From contig DUDT01000016.1 in NCBI GenBank assembly GCA_005110385.1, positions 1-64,000 of the forward strand: 64,000 bases of DNA. The letters run 5' to 3'. Under the pieces are notes generated by a model. The model ran no database searches. It was given only the letters and a program-made list of their open reading frames with translations, and was not told where the DNA came from. Source of the stretch: Candidatus Melainabacteria bacterium. GTDB lineage: Bacteria; Cyanobacteriota; Vampirovibrionia; LMEP-6097. Below, piece after piece: positions 27,728 through 37,010 of this stretch (its first letter is position 1; each line of letters opens with the position of its first letter). The position numbers and the translations under genes were made by a program.

Positions 27728-27776
27728 TTTGGGACTGCTTGCAAATTTACAAGAGGATTTAATTTACTCCTTGTCC

Positions 27777-28631
27777 ATGCTAGGAAAACTAGCCTATGAT
27801 TCTGGTTTTGAGTTATTTATAGTCGGTGGCGTTTCACGCAATTTAGTTTATCGAATTCTGCATCATAAGGACGACGAGAACGCAGAAAATGGAGGTTGTG
27901 AGGAGGAGACCGCGGCACAACGTGCAGTTTCAAGGCAGAGGAGGACGAATGACCGCAGTGTACTGCAGGTACATGAGGATCATGAGGACGACGAGAACGC
28001 AGAAAATGGAGTTGTGCCGCGGTCTCTAGAGAAGCAAATGCTTACAGAACCCCTAGGTAATGATATTGACTTACTTATTAATACTGCTGCTCTGCCTTGG
28101 CTAAGTTCAGTAAAAGAGAGGTTTAAGCTTTTAACTAAGCGAACACTAATTATTATTGAAGAATTTAAACCTTTTCAAACAGTAAAAGTAAAAATCTCTG
28201 GTCTTGATATTTATGATCTTGAGTTTGCAAGTGCAAGAACTGAGTCTTATTCACAGCCTGCTAGTTTCCCTCAGGTAACTCTTACATCGAGTATTAAAGA
28301 AGATATTTCACGGCGTGATTTTACAATTAATTCGCTATTAATTTCACTTGGTCCATTAAATTTCGCTGAGCTTATAGATTATTCCTCTGCTTTATCTGAC
28401 ATGAAAAAGGGTCTAATAAGAGCGTTTCACTCTAATAGTTTTATAGATGACCCGACGAGAATCTACAGAGCTTTTCGCTTTGCTTTAGAATATGGCTTCG
28501 ATATAGAGTTAAAAACAGCTGAATGGCTTAAAGCAGCCCTAAAAGATGAAAGATTCTCTCTCTGGTTTAAAAAAAGGAAAAATAGATTTAATATCGAACT
28601 GGAAAAATATCGTAGCTTAATTCCTCGCTGA
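27777..28631 (+). CDS. tRNA nucleotidyltransferase / poly(A) polymerase family protein with element insertion
   Basis: It has a class II CCA-adding/poly(A) polymerase head. FELFIVGGVSRNLVY corresponds to the G-G-x-x-R motif, followed after an insertion by LGNDIDLLIN (the DxD metal site), then SRRDFTINSLLIS and DDPTRIYRAFRFALEYGF. Residues about 29-84 come from a palindromic element plus an extra right-end fragment, placed between the GG and DxD motifs. The protein is short (284 residues), lacking much of the C-terminal body. The ATG is my choice; in-frame TTG codons at 27729 and 27660 would extend into or over the pgi end. Confidence 0.75.
   Translation: MLGKLAYDSGFELFIVGGVSRNLVYRILHHKDDENAENGGCEEETAAQRAVSRQRRTNDRSVLQVHEDHEDDENAENGVVPRSLEKQMLTEPLGNDIDLLINTAALPWLSSVKERFKLLTKRTLIIIEEFKPFQTVKVKISGLDIYDLEFASARTESYSQPASFPQVTLTSSIKEDISRRDFTINSLLISLGPLNFAELIDYSSALSDMKKGLIRAFHSNSFIDDPTRIYRAFRFALEYGFDIELKTAEWLKAALKDERFSLWFKKRKNRFNIELEKYRSLIPR
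27861..27900 (+). repeat. Palindromic element, right-end fragment before full copy
   Basis: It matches the right part of the element (aggacgacgagaacgcagaaaatgga...gttgtg) and lies 4 bp before a full copy in the same orientation. One extra G separates it from the consensus. It is read in frame as HKDDENAENGG. Confidence 0.8.
27905..28026 (+). repeat. Palindromic element, full copy inside tRNA nucleotidyltransferase-family gene
   Basis: The copy is 122 bp. The arms gagaccgcggcacaac and gttgtgccgcggtctc are perfect reverse complements; the middle triplet gcg/cgc differs from the rbgA copy (gat/atc), a compensatory change. The core is in frame and gives RRTNDRSVL then VHEDHEDDENAENG. Confidence 0.93.
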
Positions 28632-28645
28632 GTGAATAGATAGGC

Positions 28646-28674
28646 TTAGAATTCTTTAAGGGTTTAATTATAAT
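28646..28674 (+). promoter_or_regulatory. Putative promoter of duplicated gene, copy 1
   Basis: TTAGAA (28646-28651) and TATAAT (28669-28674) are 17 bp apart, 44 bp upstream of the ATG. The same pair is preserved in copy 2. Confidence 0.45.
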
Positions 28675-28717
28675 CTATGATAGTATTCTTTAAATAGTAT
28701 ATATACATCATTAATTA

Positions 28718-29710
28718 ATGATAGTAAACGCTCCTCCTGTTTCTCAAAATAGTAACTTCGCTATTCGTGAGGCTTCAGAGTCTGCGGATCTTCACTCACC
28801 AGAAGAGCCACTGAGCATTCAGGAAAAAAAGAATTTACATGTAAGTACGGAAGCGAATTCGGGGACTTTTATAGATAAAGCTTTGCCTATAATCACTTGC
28901 GGTAATGTTCTCATTAATTTACCTTCTCTTATTACGTCACTGATTGGTTTGAAAAAAGACGGCTTAGAGGATAAAGTTGCTAAATTGGAAAACTATGGTC
29001 TATATGCCACTAAAGCTCAAGCTGTGACAGCCGGAGCTAGTTTGATTGCGAACAGTCTTAAAACTAAAAATATAATACTATTGCTAGCTGGTTTAGCACA
29101 AGCTTTGAAATTACCATCTGGTTTTAATCGACTTATAAGGCTCTCTGGTATTCCTGCTTCTATCGGTCAAATTCCTTCTACTGCAAATCTTCTTACGGGT
29201 AAAGATACTTATGAAAGTTTCGGAGAAAGCTGGAAGGAAAATACTCGCGTATTAGGTGAAGTCTGGAATGAATTTAAAAATGATCCCAAGGGTTTTTTAA
29301 AATTCTTTAAACCAGATTCTCCACCTAATCATACTAAAGCTTTAGTTCCTTTAGCTGCTGCGATGATGACTGGGGCTATTTTAAGTAATTTAGTAGATTT
29401 TCCAATTTTTGGTCCACTGAGAAAACCTCTAGTAGCCATCACAGCTGGTCTTAGGCATATTGGCGGGTCTTTATCCGATTATATTCTATCTAAAGATGAT
29501 AAGAACCCTGATAATCAGAAGTCTGGGATTATCTATCTAATAGGTAGTGCTTTAGATTATGGTGCTTTTTTTACTAAAGAGAAAATTAGTCATGTAATGC
29601 ATCAAGCAGCCTGTTTATTACATCCTATCGGAGAAATGTTCTTGATAAAAGGTTCTACAAGAGGACATCAAGCAAATCATTTCACAGATCTAGTTCCTCA
29701 AGCTGCTTAA
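28718..29710 (+). CDS. Hypothetical membrane protein, tandem paralogue 1
   Basis: This 330-residue protein belongs to no family I recognise. A polar N-terminus (1-55) is followed by several moderately hydrophobic segments (about 56-75, 100-125, 210-235, 240-255), with Lys- and Asn-rich loops (YESFGESWKENTRVLGEVWNEFKNDP). It is collinear over its whole length with the next gene and has exactly the same length. Both lie in a 1127-bp tandem duplication. The function is unknown; membrane association is an inference. Confidence 0.7.
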   Translation: MIVNAPPVSQNSNFAIREASESADLHSPEEPLSIQEKKNLHVSTEANSGTFIDKALPIITCGNVLINLPSLITSLIGLKKDGLEDKVAKLENYGLYATKAQAVTAGASLIANSLKTKNIILLLAGLAQALKLPSGFNRLIRLSGIPASIGQIPSTANLLTGKDTYESFGESWKENTRVLGEVWNEFKNDPKGFLKFFKPDSPPNHTKALVPLAAAMMTGAILSNLVDFPIFGPLRKPLVAITAGLRHIGGSLSDYILSKDDKNPDNQKSGIIYLIGSALDYGAFFTKEKISHVMHQAACLLHPIGEMFLIKGSTRGHQANHFTDLVPQAA

Positions 29711-29772
29711 TATTCACTTTATTTTCGTGAAAAATATCGTAGCTTAATTCCTCGCTGAGTGAATAGATAGGC

Positions 29773-29801
29773 TTAGAATTTCTTAAGGGTTTAATTATAA
29801 T
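29773..29801 (+). promoter_or_regulatory. Putative promoter of duplicated gene, copy 2
   Basis: TTAGAA (29773-29778) and TATAAT (29796-29801) are kept with 17-bp spacing, as in copy 1. Confidence 0.45.
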
Positions 29802-29844
29802 CTATGATAGTATTCTTTAAATAGTATATATATATCATTGATTG

Positions 29845-30837
29845 ATGATAGTGAATCCATCTCCTATTTCTCAAAATAGTAGCTTAGCTACTAGTAAGGC
29901 TTCAGAGCCTACAGATATTCAAGCATTAGAAGAGCCACTGAGCATTCAGGAAAAAAAGAATTTACATGTAAGTACGGAAGCGAATTCGGGGACTTTTATA
30001 GATAAAGCTTTGCCTATAATGACTTACGGTAATTTTTTCATTAATTTACCTTCTCTTTTTATGTCACTGAGGGGTTTGAAAAAAGATGACTTAGAGAATA
30101 AAGCTGCTAAATTGGAAAACTATGGTCTATATGCTACTAAAGCTCAAGCAGTAACTGCTGGAGCTAATTTTATTGAGAAAGGGCTTAAAACAAAAAATAT
30201 AATCCTATTGATAACTGGTTTAGCACAAGCTTTTAAATTACCATCTGGTTTTAATCGACTTATAAGGCTCTCTGGTATTCCTTCTTCTCTTGATCAACTT
30301 CCTGCTGCTGTAAATCCTCTTACGGGTAAAGATACTTATGAAAGCTTTGGAGAAAGCTGGAAGGAAAATACTCGCGTATTAGGTGAAGTCTGGAATGAAT
30401 TTAAAAATGATCCTAAGAGCTTTTTAAAATTCTTTAAACCAGATTCTCCGCCTGATCACACTAAGGCATTAGTTCCTTTAACTGCCACTATTATGATTGG
30501 GGCTATTTTAAGTAATTTAGTAGATTTTCCGATTTTTGGTCTACTGAGAAAACCTCTACTAGCCATCACAGCTGGTCTAAGGCATGGTGGCGGAGCTTTA
30601 TCTGACTACATTCTATCTAAAGATGATAAGAACCCTGATAATCAGAAGGCTGGGATTATTTATCTAATTGGTAGTGCTTTAGATTATGGTGCTTTTTTCA
30701 CCAAAGAGAAAGTTAGTCATGTAATGCACCAAGCAGCCTGCTTATTAAATCCTATTGGAGAAATGTTCTTAATAAAAGGTTCTGCAAGAGGGGATCAAGC
30801 AAATCATTCCACAGATTCAGTTCCTCAAGTTGCTTAA
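29845..30837 (+). CDS. Hypothetical membrane protein, tandem paralogue 2
   Basis: This 330-residue protein is the sister of the preceding gene, with identical length and no net indel. Differences cluster at residues 1-28, 65-110 and 140-160; other blocks are identical. The ATG matching copy 1 is used rather than the TTG one codon upstream. Both copies keep an open frame and a promoter-like sequence, so both may be expressed. The function is unknown. Confidence 0.7.
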   Translation: MIVNPSPISQNSSLATSKASEPTDIQALEEPLSIQEKKNLHVSTEANSGTFIDKALPIMTYGNFFINLPSLFMSLRGLKKDDLENKAAKLENYGLYATKAQAVTAGANFIEKGLKTKNIILLITGLAQAFKLPSGFNRLIRLSGIPSSLDQLPAAVNPLTGKDTYESFGESWKENTRVLGEVWNEFKNDPKSFLKFFKPDSPPDHTKALVPLTATIMIGAILSNLVDFPIFGLLRKPLLAITAGLRHGGGALSDYILSKDDKNPDNQKAGIIYLIGSALDYGAFFTKEKVSHVMHQAACLLNPIGEMFLIKGSARGDQANHSTDSVPQVA

Positions 30838-30880
30838 TATTCACTTTATTTTCGTGCTTTTTATTTTATAATTCTCCTTT

Positions 30881-32254
30881 ATGCAAGTTTCAGGCGCTTT
30901 ATTTAGGAGGCTTCAAAGCTTAGCTAATAATTTTGTTAGCAAACAGCCCCAGAATCCCGCGCTCATTGGTTCAGAAAAACCAAGCCGTAATTCAATGAGT
31001 TTTTCTCCCGATATCACGCAAGTGCCAGTAAAGCTTACTCTTCAAGATGTCCAAACTTATAGAAGCAGCAAGTTTAATCCAAGTGAGCTTCAAGGAGAAT
31101 TAACAAAGACCTATGAAGGTAAAGTTAGAAAAAATTATTTTATTCGACCTGAAGAAGGAAAAATTTTAATTATCAGTGAAGCTTCAGATAGAACTTCCGC
31201 ATTCGATATACCGAACCTTATTCCTCAGGTTCCTTATAAAGGCAAGGTTTTAGATACTATAAGTAAACACTGGGCAGCTCGCATAGAAGGATGGGGCTAC
31301 AAAACAGATCTGGTAAAAGATCATGGTTTAAATTTTAATCCACATGCAGCTATTACAGTAAGAGAACCTTTAGAAACTTTGCCGATAGAATTTGTCGTGA
31401 GAAGGTATCTAACTGGTACTACTGATACTTCTTTATCAAGCCGTTATTTTAAAGATGGGGAAAGAGATTACGGAGATTTTAAATTAAAAGATGGTCTAGA
31501 ATTACATTCCCGCTTAGATAGAACGATTTTAACCCCGACTACTAAAGAGAAAGAAGATCGTAATGTAAATAAAGCCGAGGCTGTAGATTTTATTTTAAAG
31601 AAAGCTAAAGAAGATGAGCAGTTTAATCAAGCTCTAAATAAGGCTTTAAGTACATTACGAATTACTGATGAGAACTTAAAAGATTTATCTCTCGAAAACC
31701 CTGATCATAAAAAGCTTTTAGTAACTAGCCTCTATGAAAAAATAGAGAAAATGGTTATAGATGTTTTCAATAGAGCTGAGGGAGAATTAAAGGGTAGTGC
31801 TGTATTGCTTATAGATACTAAATTTGAGCTGGGTTTAGATAAAGATGGTGAAGTTTGCTTTATGGATGAGCTTTTAACTCCAGATAGCTCAAGATACTGG
31901 TCCAAACAGTCTCTTGAAGAAGCTCGTAAGCTCAATCAGGCTATAGTAAGGCAAAATCAAAGATTTAATATACCAGCGACTGCTAAAGATTTATTTTCTA
32001 TGCTGAAATTCCCAAGTTCAGTAGATAAGGATTTAATGCGTAATATCGCTCGTGCTAAACCTGAGGAATTCTCAGCATGGAAGGCCGAGAATCAAGATAT
32101 AATTAATCAAAATAAAACGAAAACAGCAGAGAAAGTATATCAACCTTATAAGTCACAGTTTTTTACTGATGCCGACGTACAAAAATTAGCGAATGGTTAC
32201 TTACACATACTTAAAATCATTACAGGCAAGGATTTAAACTTAAATAAGGAATAG
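30881..32254 (+). CDS. purC: Phosphoribosylaminoimidazole-succinocarboxamide synthase-like protein
   Basis: It is a SAICAR synthetase-fold protein of purine synthesis. Typical motifs: YEGKVRKNYFIRPEEGKILIISEASDRTSAFDI (the nucleotide loop and SAFD), LPIEFVVRRYLTGT, a VNKAEAVDFI segment and the metal-binding LLIDTKFELG...VCFMDELLTPDSSRYW. At 457 residues it is much longer than the usual 240-300, with an N-terminal extension of about 55 residues and a helical C-terminal extension. It could be a divergent PurC or a fusion. It is followed by an aspartate racemase 4 bp later. Confidence 0.82.
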   Translation: MQVSGALFRRLQSLANNFVSKQPQNPALIGSEKPSRNSMSFSPDITQVPVKLTLQDVQTYRSSKFNPSELQGELTKTYEGKVRKNYFIRPEEGKILIISEASDRTSAFDIPNLIPQVPYKGKVLDTISKHWAARIEGWGYKTDLVKDHGLNFNPHAAITVREPLETLPIEFVVRRYLTGTTDTSLSSRYFKDGERDYGDFKLKDGLELHSRLDRTILTPTTKEKEDRNVNKAEAVDFILKKAKEDEQFNQALNKALSTLRITDENLKDLSLENPDHKKLLVTSLYEKIEKMVIDVFNRAEGELKGSAVLLIDTKFELGLDKDGEVCFMDELLTPDSSRYWSKQSLEEARKLNQAIVRQNQRFNIPATAKDLFSMLKFPSSVDKDLMRNIARAKPEEFSAWKAENQDIINQNKTKTAEKVYQPYKSQFFTDADVQKLANGYLHILKIITGKDLNLNKE

Positions 32255-32258
32255 AGTT

Positions 32259-32957
32259 ATGAAGAAAATCGGATTATTAGGGGGAATGAGCTGGGAATCT
32301 ACGATAGAGTACTATCGCATTATAAATGAAGAAATTCGTAAACGCACTTCACCAGAGGTTTCTGCGAAGATCATTTTAAATAGCATGAATTTTAAAGAGA
32401 TCGCTGATTTACAACACGCAGGTAAATGGGATGAGTTATATGAAATGATGGTAAAAGCAGCTCTAGAGTTAGAAAGCATAGGTGTTGAGTCTATTTTTAT
32501 CTGTACTAATCTAATGCATAAATCAGTACCGACTATAGAATCCCGAATATCTATCCCCGTGATTCACATAGCCGATGCCGTCGCGAAAAAAGTGAAGAAA
32601 GATGGTTTTAAAAAGATTGGTTTACTCGGTGCTATTTATACAATGGAGCATGATTTTTATAAAAAAAGATTAGAGGAAAAACATAGTATCGAAGTAATAG
32701 TGCCAGAAAAAGCAGATCGAGATCTAGTCAGTGAAGTAGTTTACAAAGAACTCTGCTGTGGTATTCTTTCCGAGAAGTCTAAAGCCGAGTATTTAAGAGT
32801 TATCACTAATTTAGTAAAGCAAGGTGCTCAGGGAGTGGCTTTAGCCTGTACCGAAATTCCACTGTTAGTAAAAGATGGCGAAGCAGAAGTGCCACTTTAT
32901 GAAACTACTTATTTACATGCGATGGCTGCGGTAGATGAGGCTTTGAGTGATGAATGA
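32259..32957 (+). CDS. Aspartate/glutamate racemase family protein
   Basis: It is a cofactor-independent amino acid racemase. Both catalytic Cys are present (FICTNLMHKS near residue 82 and ALACTEIPLLV near residue 195), and the N-terminus KKIGLLGGMSWEST matches the aspartate racemase branch. The 232-residue length is normal. A good Shine-Dalgarno (AAGGA) precedes the ATG. Its stop overlaps the start of the defence-island helicase (ATGA), which ties it to that transcript. It may supply D-Asp or D-Glu. Confidence 0.85.
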   Translation: MKKIGLLGGMSWESTIEYYRIINEEIRKRTSPEVSAKIILNSMNFKEIADLQHAGKWDELYEMMVKAALELESIGVESIFICTNLMHKSVPTIESRISIPVIHIADAVAKKVKKDGFKKIGLLGAIYTMEHDFYKKRLEEKHSIEVIVPEKADRDLVSEVVYKELCCGILSEKSKAEYLRVITNLVKQGAQGVALACTEIPLLVKDGEAEVPLYETTYLHAMAAVDEALSDE

Positions 32958-35900
32958 ATAAAATTCTTGATAATAAAAAAAATAAAGTATCTGATGCTTT
33001 GATTGAGAATATAGAACAAGGTTCTAAACTTTCCATTACGTCTGCATACTTTACTATTTATGCTTATGACAAGCTCAAAAAGGCTTTAGGCAAAATTAAA
33101 GGATTAAGGTTTTTATTTTTAGAACCGACTTTCACTGAAGAGAAAGAAGAATTAAGGGAATTTTATATAAATAAACTAAGTAGAGAAAAGCAGCTCTCTG
33201 GCACTGAATACGAGATTAAATTAAGGAATGAATTAACTCAATCCCAGATAGCTAAAGAGTGTGCTGAGTGGATTGAAAATAAGGTCGAGTTCAGGTCTTT
33301 AAAAAGAGAAGATGTCTCGAATGCAAGAACTATACATGTCCAAAATCCAAATACAGAGTTTGTTATAACTGGCACTCTTGATTTTACTTCATCTGGATTA
33401 GGTTTCTCTAGCTCTAAAAAAATAGAAATGAGTTTAATGACTGATAATAAATCAGCTACCCAAGAAGCTTTAGAGTGGTTTAATGAGACATGGAATAATC
33501 CTAAGCTCGTAGAAGACGTTAAAGAGGAGGTGTTGAAAAATATTCAAATTATCTATAAGGAAAATACCCCAGAAACTATTTACTTTATTACTCTTTATAA
33601 TATTTTTAAAGATTATATTAACGACTTAGGGGAAGAAGCTGTAATTAAATCTAAGACTGGTTTTAAGGATACTCTAGTTTGGAATAAACTCTATAAATTT
33701 CAGAAAGATGCTGTAATCGGTGCGATTGAAAAATTAGAGAAGCATAATGGCTGCATAATCGCTGATAGTGTAGGTCTAGGGAAAACCTTTGAAGCTTTAG
33801 CTGTGATTAAATACTATGAACTCCGTAATGACAGAGTTTTAGTCCTTTGTCCGAAGAAGTTAAGAGATAACTGGCTGATTTATACTGTCAATGATAAGCG
33901 TAATATTTTAGATAGAGATCGCTTTAACTATGATGTTTTAAATCATACGGATTTAAGCCGAGAGAAGGGCTTTTCTGGAGATATAGATCTCAAGATGATT
34001 AATTGGGCTAATTATGATTTGGTGGTTATTGATGAATCCCATAATTTCAGAAATAACGATCCTCGTATAGATCGTAAAACTCGCTATAGAAGATTAATGG
34101 AAGATATTATTCAAGCTGGAGTTAAGACTAAGGTCTTGATGCTATCAGCTACACCAGTAAATAATAAGCTCAGTGATTTAAAGAATCAAATCGCTTTTAT
34201 TACAGAAGCAAATGATAAAGCCCTATCTGAGGAAGGGATTAATAGTATAGAAATTACACTTAGAAACGCTCAAATGCAGTTTAATCGATGGCTAGAAAAA
34301 CCTTTAGATGAGAGAAAATTAGAGACTTTACTGCCTCATCTAAATATAGACTATTTTAGATTATTAGATACATTAACCATAGCCCGCTCCAGGAGACATA
34401 TAGAGAAATATTATAATCTAGATGAAATCGGTAAATTCCCAGAGAGATTAAAGCCTGAGAATATTAAAGCTCAAATAGATTTAAAAAATGAGTTCCCAGA
34501 TTTTGAGACTATTAATGATTCTATTAGAAGGCTTACACTCGCTATATATTCACCATTAAAGTATGTAATGCCGCATAAAGCTGATAAATATGCAGAGCAG
34601 TATGACAAGAAAGTCAAAGGTGGTACCGCTAAATTTAGACAGATAGATCGTGAAAATAGCCTAGTGCACTTAATGCGTGTCAATATCCTTAAGCGGCTAG
34701 AGAGTTCTATATATTCATTCCATATCACTATAGATAGAATTATTAATAAGATAAGGGCTGAAATCGCTCGTATAGACAGCTATTCAGATGAAGCATTCTA
34801 TGAATTGAATACTGATGATGATGGGGTCATTTTATTTGAGAATGATGAACAGATGGAAGCTATGTTATCTGGCACTAAAACTAAGGTGTTTTTACATGAC
34901 ATAGATTTAGTTAGATGGAGAGAAGACCTAGAAAGCGATTTAGAAAAGTTAGTCGTATTATTTACTCAGTCAGAACTGATTAATGCCTCTAGAGATGCTA
35001 AGCTTGCTGACTTAAAAGCCCTTATTAGTCAGAAAATTACTAAGCCTATAAATTCAAATAATCAGAAAGTTATCGTGTTTAGTGCTTTCGCTGATACTGC
35101 TCAATACCTATATAAGAATATTTCTGCATGGGCAGAAGATAATTTTAAACTTAATTCGGCTTTAGTTACAGGGGGCGGTCCTAATCGCACTACAGCAGAA
35201 GCCATTCCTGCTGATCTAAACTCTATTCTAATTAATTTTTCTCCTCTATCTAAGGAAAAATCTAAAATTTATCCTGAGATAAAAGAAAATATTGATATTT
35301 TAATAGCGACGGATTGTGTTTCTGAAGGACAGAATTTACAAGACTGTGATTTTCTGGTTAATTATGATATTCACTGGAATCCAGTAAGAATTATTCAAAG
35401 ATTTGGACGTATAGATCGTATTGGCTCAAAAAATACTAGTATTCAGTTAGTAAATTTTTGGCCAGATATGGAACTTGATGAATATATTAAGCTAGAGCAG
35501 AGAGTGAGAGGACGTATGGTGCTACTGAATTCCTCTGCTACAGGGGAAGATGACATTATTAACGAGACAGAGCAAGACATCATGAATGATATAGAGTATC
35601 GTAAAAATCAGTTAGTTGAACTTCAAGAAAAAGTAGTAGATATAGAAGACATTTCAGGAAGTATTTCTATTACTGATATGACTATGAATGATTTTAAGAT
35701 GGATCTCATGGAATATCTTAAAGATCATAGAAAAGAATTAGAGAAAGCCCCCCTAGGCATGTATGCCATAGCATCAATAGAAGATATTAATAGAGATGAG
35801 TTAAATGATTTTAGTCCTGGAGTGATTTTTATCTTAAAGCAAACTAGCTTCTCTGAGATAGAAAGCTCTGAGCTAAATGCTTTATATCCATACTACTTAA

Positions 35901-36223
35901 TTCATATACAGGATGATGGTGAAATTAGGTTTACTTATTCACAAGCAAAATATATTTTAGATATTTTCAAAAAATTATCTCTAGGAAAAAGTTTCATAGA
36001 TCAGGATCTCGTAGAAGCCTTTAATCAAGAGACTAGAGAGGCTAGTGATATGTCTAAGTATTCTAAGCTACTGAAAGATTCTATCTATCATATTATCGGA
36101 CGTAAACAAGAAGAAGGTCTAGCACAGCTATTTAGCAAGCTAGGGAAAACTAATATCGCTAGTGACAGTCGTTTAAGTGGTTTAGAAGATTTTGAATTAG
36201 TGTCATTCTTGATTATTAAATAA
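32954..36223 (+). CDS. SNF2-type helicase with N-terminal PLD-like domain
   Basis: This 1089-residue protein has a phospholipase D-like N-terminal domain (about 1-185; SITSAYFTIYAYDKL and EFVITGTLDFTSSGLG, but without a clear HxK active site). A superfamily 2 helicase core follows: Walker A ADSVGLGKT (about 270-278), VVIDESHNFRN, LMLSATPVNN, and the C-terminal SEGQNLQDCDFLVNYDIHWNPVRIIQRFGRIDRIGS. This architecture is common in phage-defence islands. It starts a run with DUF4391 and type III restriction-modification genes. Confidence 0.85.
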   Translation: MNKILDNKKNKVSDALIENIEQGSKLSITSAYFTIYAYDKLKKALGKIKGLRFLFLEPTFTEEKEELREFYINKLSREKQLSGTEYEIKLRNELTQSQIAKECAEWIENKVEFRSLKREDVSNARTIHVQNPNTEFVITGTLDFTSSGLGFSSSKKIEMSLMTDNKSATQEALEWFNETWNNPKLVEDVKEEVLKNIQIIYKENTPETIYFITLYNIFKDYINDLGEEAVIKSKTGFKDTLVWNKLYKFQKDAVIGAIEKLEKHNGCIIADSVGLGKTFEALAVIKYYELRNDRVLVLCPKKLRDNWLIYTVNDKRNILDRDRFNYDVLNHTDLSREKGFSGDIDLKMINWANYDLVVIDESHNFRNNDPRIDRKTRYRRLMEDIIQAGVKTKVLMLSATPVNNKLSDLKNQIAFITEANDKALSEEGINSIEITLRNAQMQFNRWLEKPLDERKLETLLPHLNIDYFRLLDTLTIARSRRHIEKYYNLDEIGKFPERLKPENIKAQIDLKNEFPDFETINDSIRRLTLAIYSPLKYVMPHKADKYAEQYDKKVKGGTAKFRQIDRENSLVHLMRVNILKRLESSIYSFHITIDRIINKIRAEIARIDSYSDEAFYELNTDDDGVILFENDEQMEAMLSGTKTKVFLHDIDLVRWREDLESDLEKLVVLFTQSELINASRDAKLADLKALISQKITKPINSNNQKVIVFSAFADTAQYLYKNISAWAEDNFKLNSALVTGGGPNRTTAEAIPADLNSILINFSPLSKEKSKIYPEIKENIDILIATDCVSEGQNLQDCDFLVNYDIHWNPVRIIQRFGRIDRIGSKNTSIQLVNFWPDMELDEYIKLEQRVRGRMVLLNSSATGEDDIINETEQDIMNDIEYRKNQLVELQEKVVDIEDISGSISITDMTMNDFKMDLMEYLKDHRKELEKAPLGMYAIASIEDINRDELNDFSPGVIFILKQTSFSEIESSELNALYPYYLIHIQDDGEIRFTYSQAKYILDIFKKLSLGKSFIDQDLVEAFNQETREASDMSKYSKLLKDSIYHIIGRKQEEGLAQLFSKLGKTNIASDSRLSGLEDFELVSFLIIK

Positions 36224-36224
36224 C

Positions 36225-37010
36225 ATGAAGCAGCAAGCTATTAATCTCTTTAAGCTAAATAGAGACAGGGTTTTACAGGATCGTAGAATTTCTAAAAGTA
36301 CCTTCTATGATTTAGATGCTTTTAATACTGCTAAGAAAAGAATTTTTACTGAAGATATTAGTGAGATTAGTTTACTTGCGATATTAAATGAAGACACTAT
36401 TAATATCGCAGCCTATAAAGATATTGAGCTTAATTACAGTGAGATAGATATTCTTTATGTAGAGCTAAAAGGTATCAATAATCTAGGTATCATTATAGAA
36501 ACCATTCAGCAAAATATACCTAATCCAGTAATTTTAATTTTTAGTTACCAAGAATCCATTTTAATTCAAAGTAGCCGCAAGCGGCTTAATCAGATAGAGA
36601 CAGAAAAGCAAGTTATAGAAGAAGATTTTTCTACGCCGTGGCTAAATCTTCAGCAGCCTACAGATTTAGAGAATAGCTTTCTTGCTTGTTTAGATATATC
36701 TAAATTTAGCTTTGAAAATTTATACTCTTTCTATTTAGAATTTACTAGGCTACTTTATCAATCAATACTGATGCAGCTTTTAGGAGAGTTTAGATTTTAT
36801 AAGCATCTAGATACAGAGATAATCAAATCTGAGATTGAAAAATATCTAAATAAGGAAAAACTCATTAAGCATTTAAAAGCTGAGCAAATAAAGACTCTAG
36901 AGTTTAGCGATAAAATATCTTTAGAACAGAAAATAATTAATTTACAGGCAGAAGCAGAGTTAATTAAGGTGAGAATTCGAGAAGTTTTACTTATATCGAA
37001 AACCCTATAG
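36225..37010 (+). CDS. DUF4391-domain protein
   Basis: This 261-residue protein has the DUF4391 layout: FKLNRDRVLQDRRISKSTFYD near the N-terminus, a central beta-rich part (IDILYVELKGINNLGIIIETI, NPVILIFSYQESILI), and a helical C-terminus (EQKIINLQAEAELIKVRIREVL). DUF4391 is often found beside PLD/SNF2 helicases and methylases in defence clusters; its activity is unknown. It is 1 bp after the helicase gene. Confidence 0.75.
   Translation: MKQQAINLFKLNRDRVLQDRRISKSTFYDLDAFNTAKKRIFTEDISEISLLAILNEDTINIAAYKDIELNYSEIDILYVELKGINNLGIIIETIQQNIPNPVILIFSYQESILIQSSRKRLNQIETEKQVIEEDFSTPWLNLQQPTDLENSFLACLDISKFSFENLYSFYLEFTRLLYQSILMQLLGEFRFYKHLDTEIIKSEIEKYLNKEKLIKHLKAEQIKTLEFSDKISLEQKIINLQAEAELIKVRIREVLLISKTL

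Larger units (their letters stand above)
28602..29728 (+). repeat. Tandem duplication, unit 1 (1127 bp)
   Basis: The unit begins with gaaaaatatcgtagc inside the 3' end of the tRNA nucleotidyltransferase-family gene and ends with attttcgt after the first paralogue. The identical start recurs at 29729. It carries the last codons of the nucleotidyltransferase gene, a promoter and one membrane-protein gene. Confidence 0.9.
29729..30855 (+). repeat. Tandem duplication, unit 2 (1127 bp)
   Basis: It is the second unit, of equal length to unit 1. The first bases repeat the 3' end of the nucleotidyltransferase gene as a non-functional remnant. Some stretches are identical to unit 1 (for example the region coding SIQEKKNLHVSTEANSGTF) while others have many substitutions. 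Confidence 0.9.
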
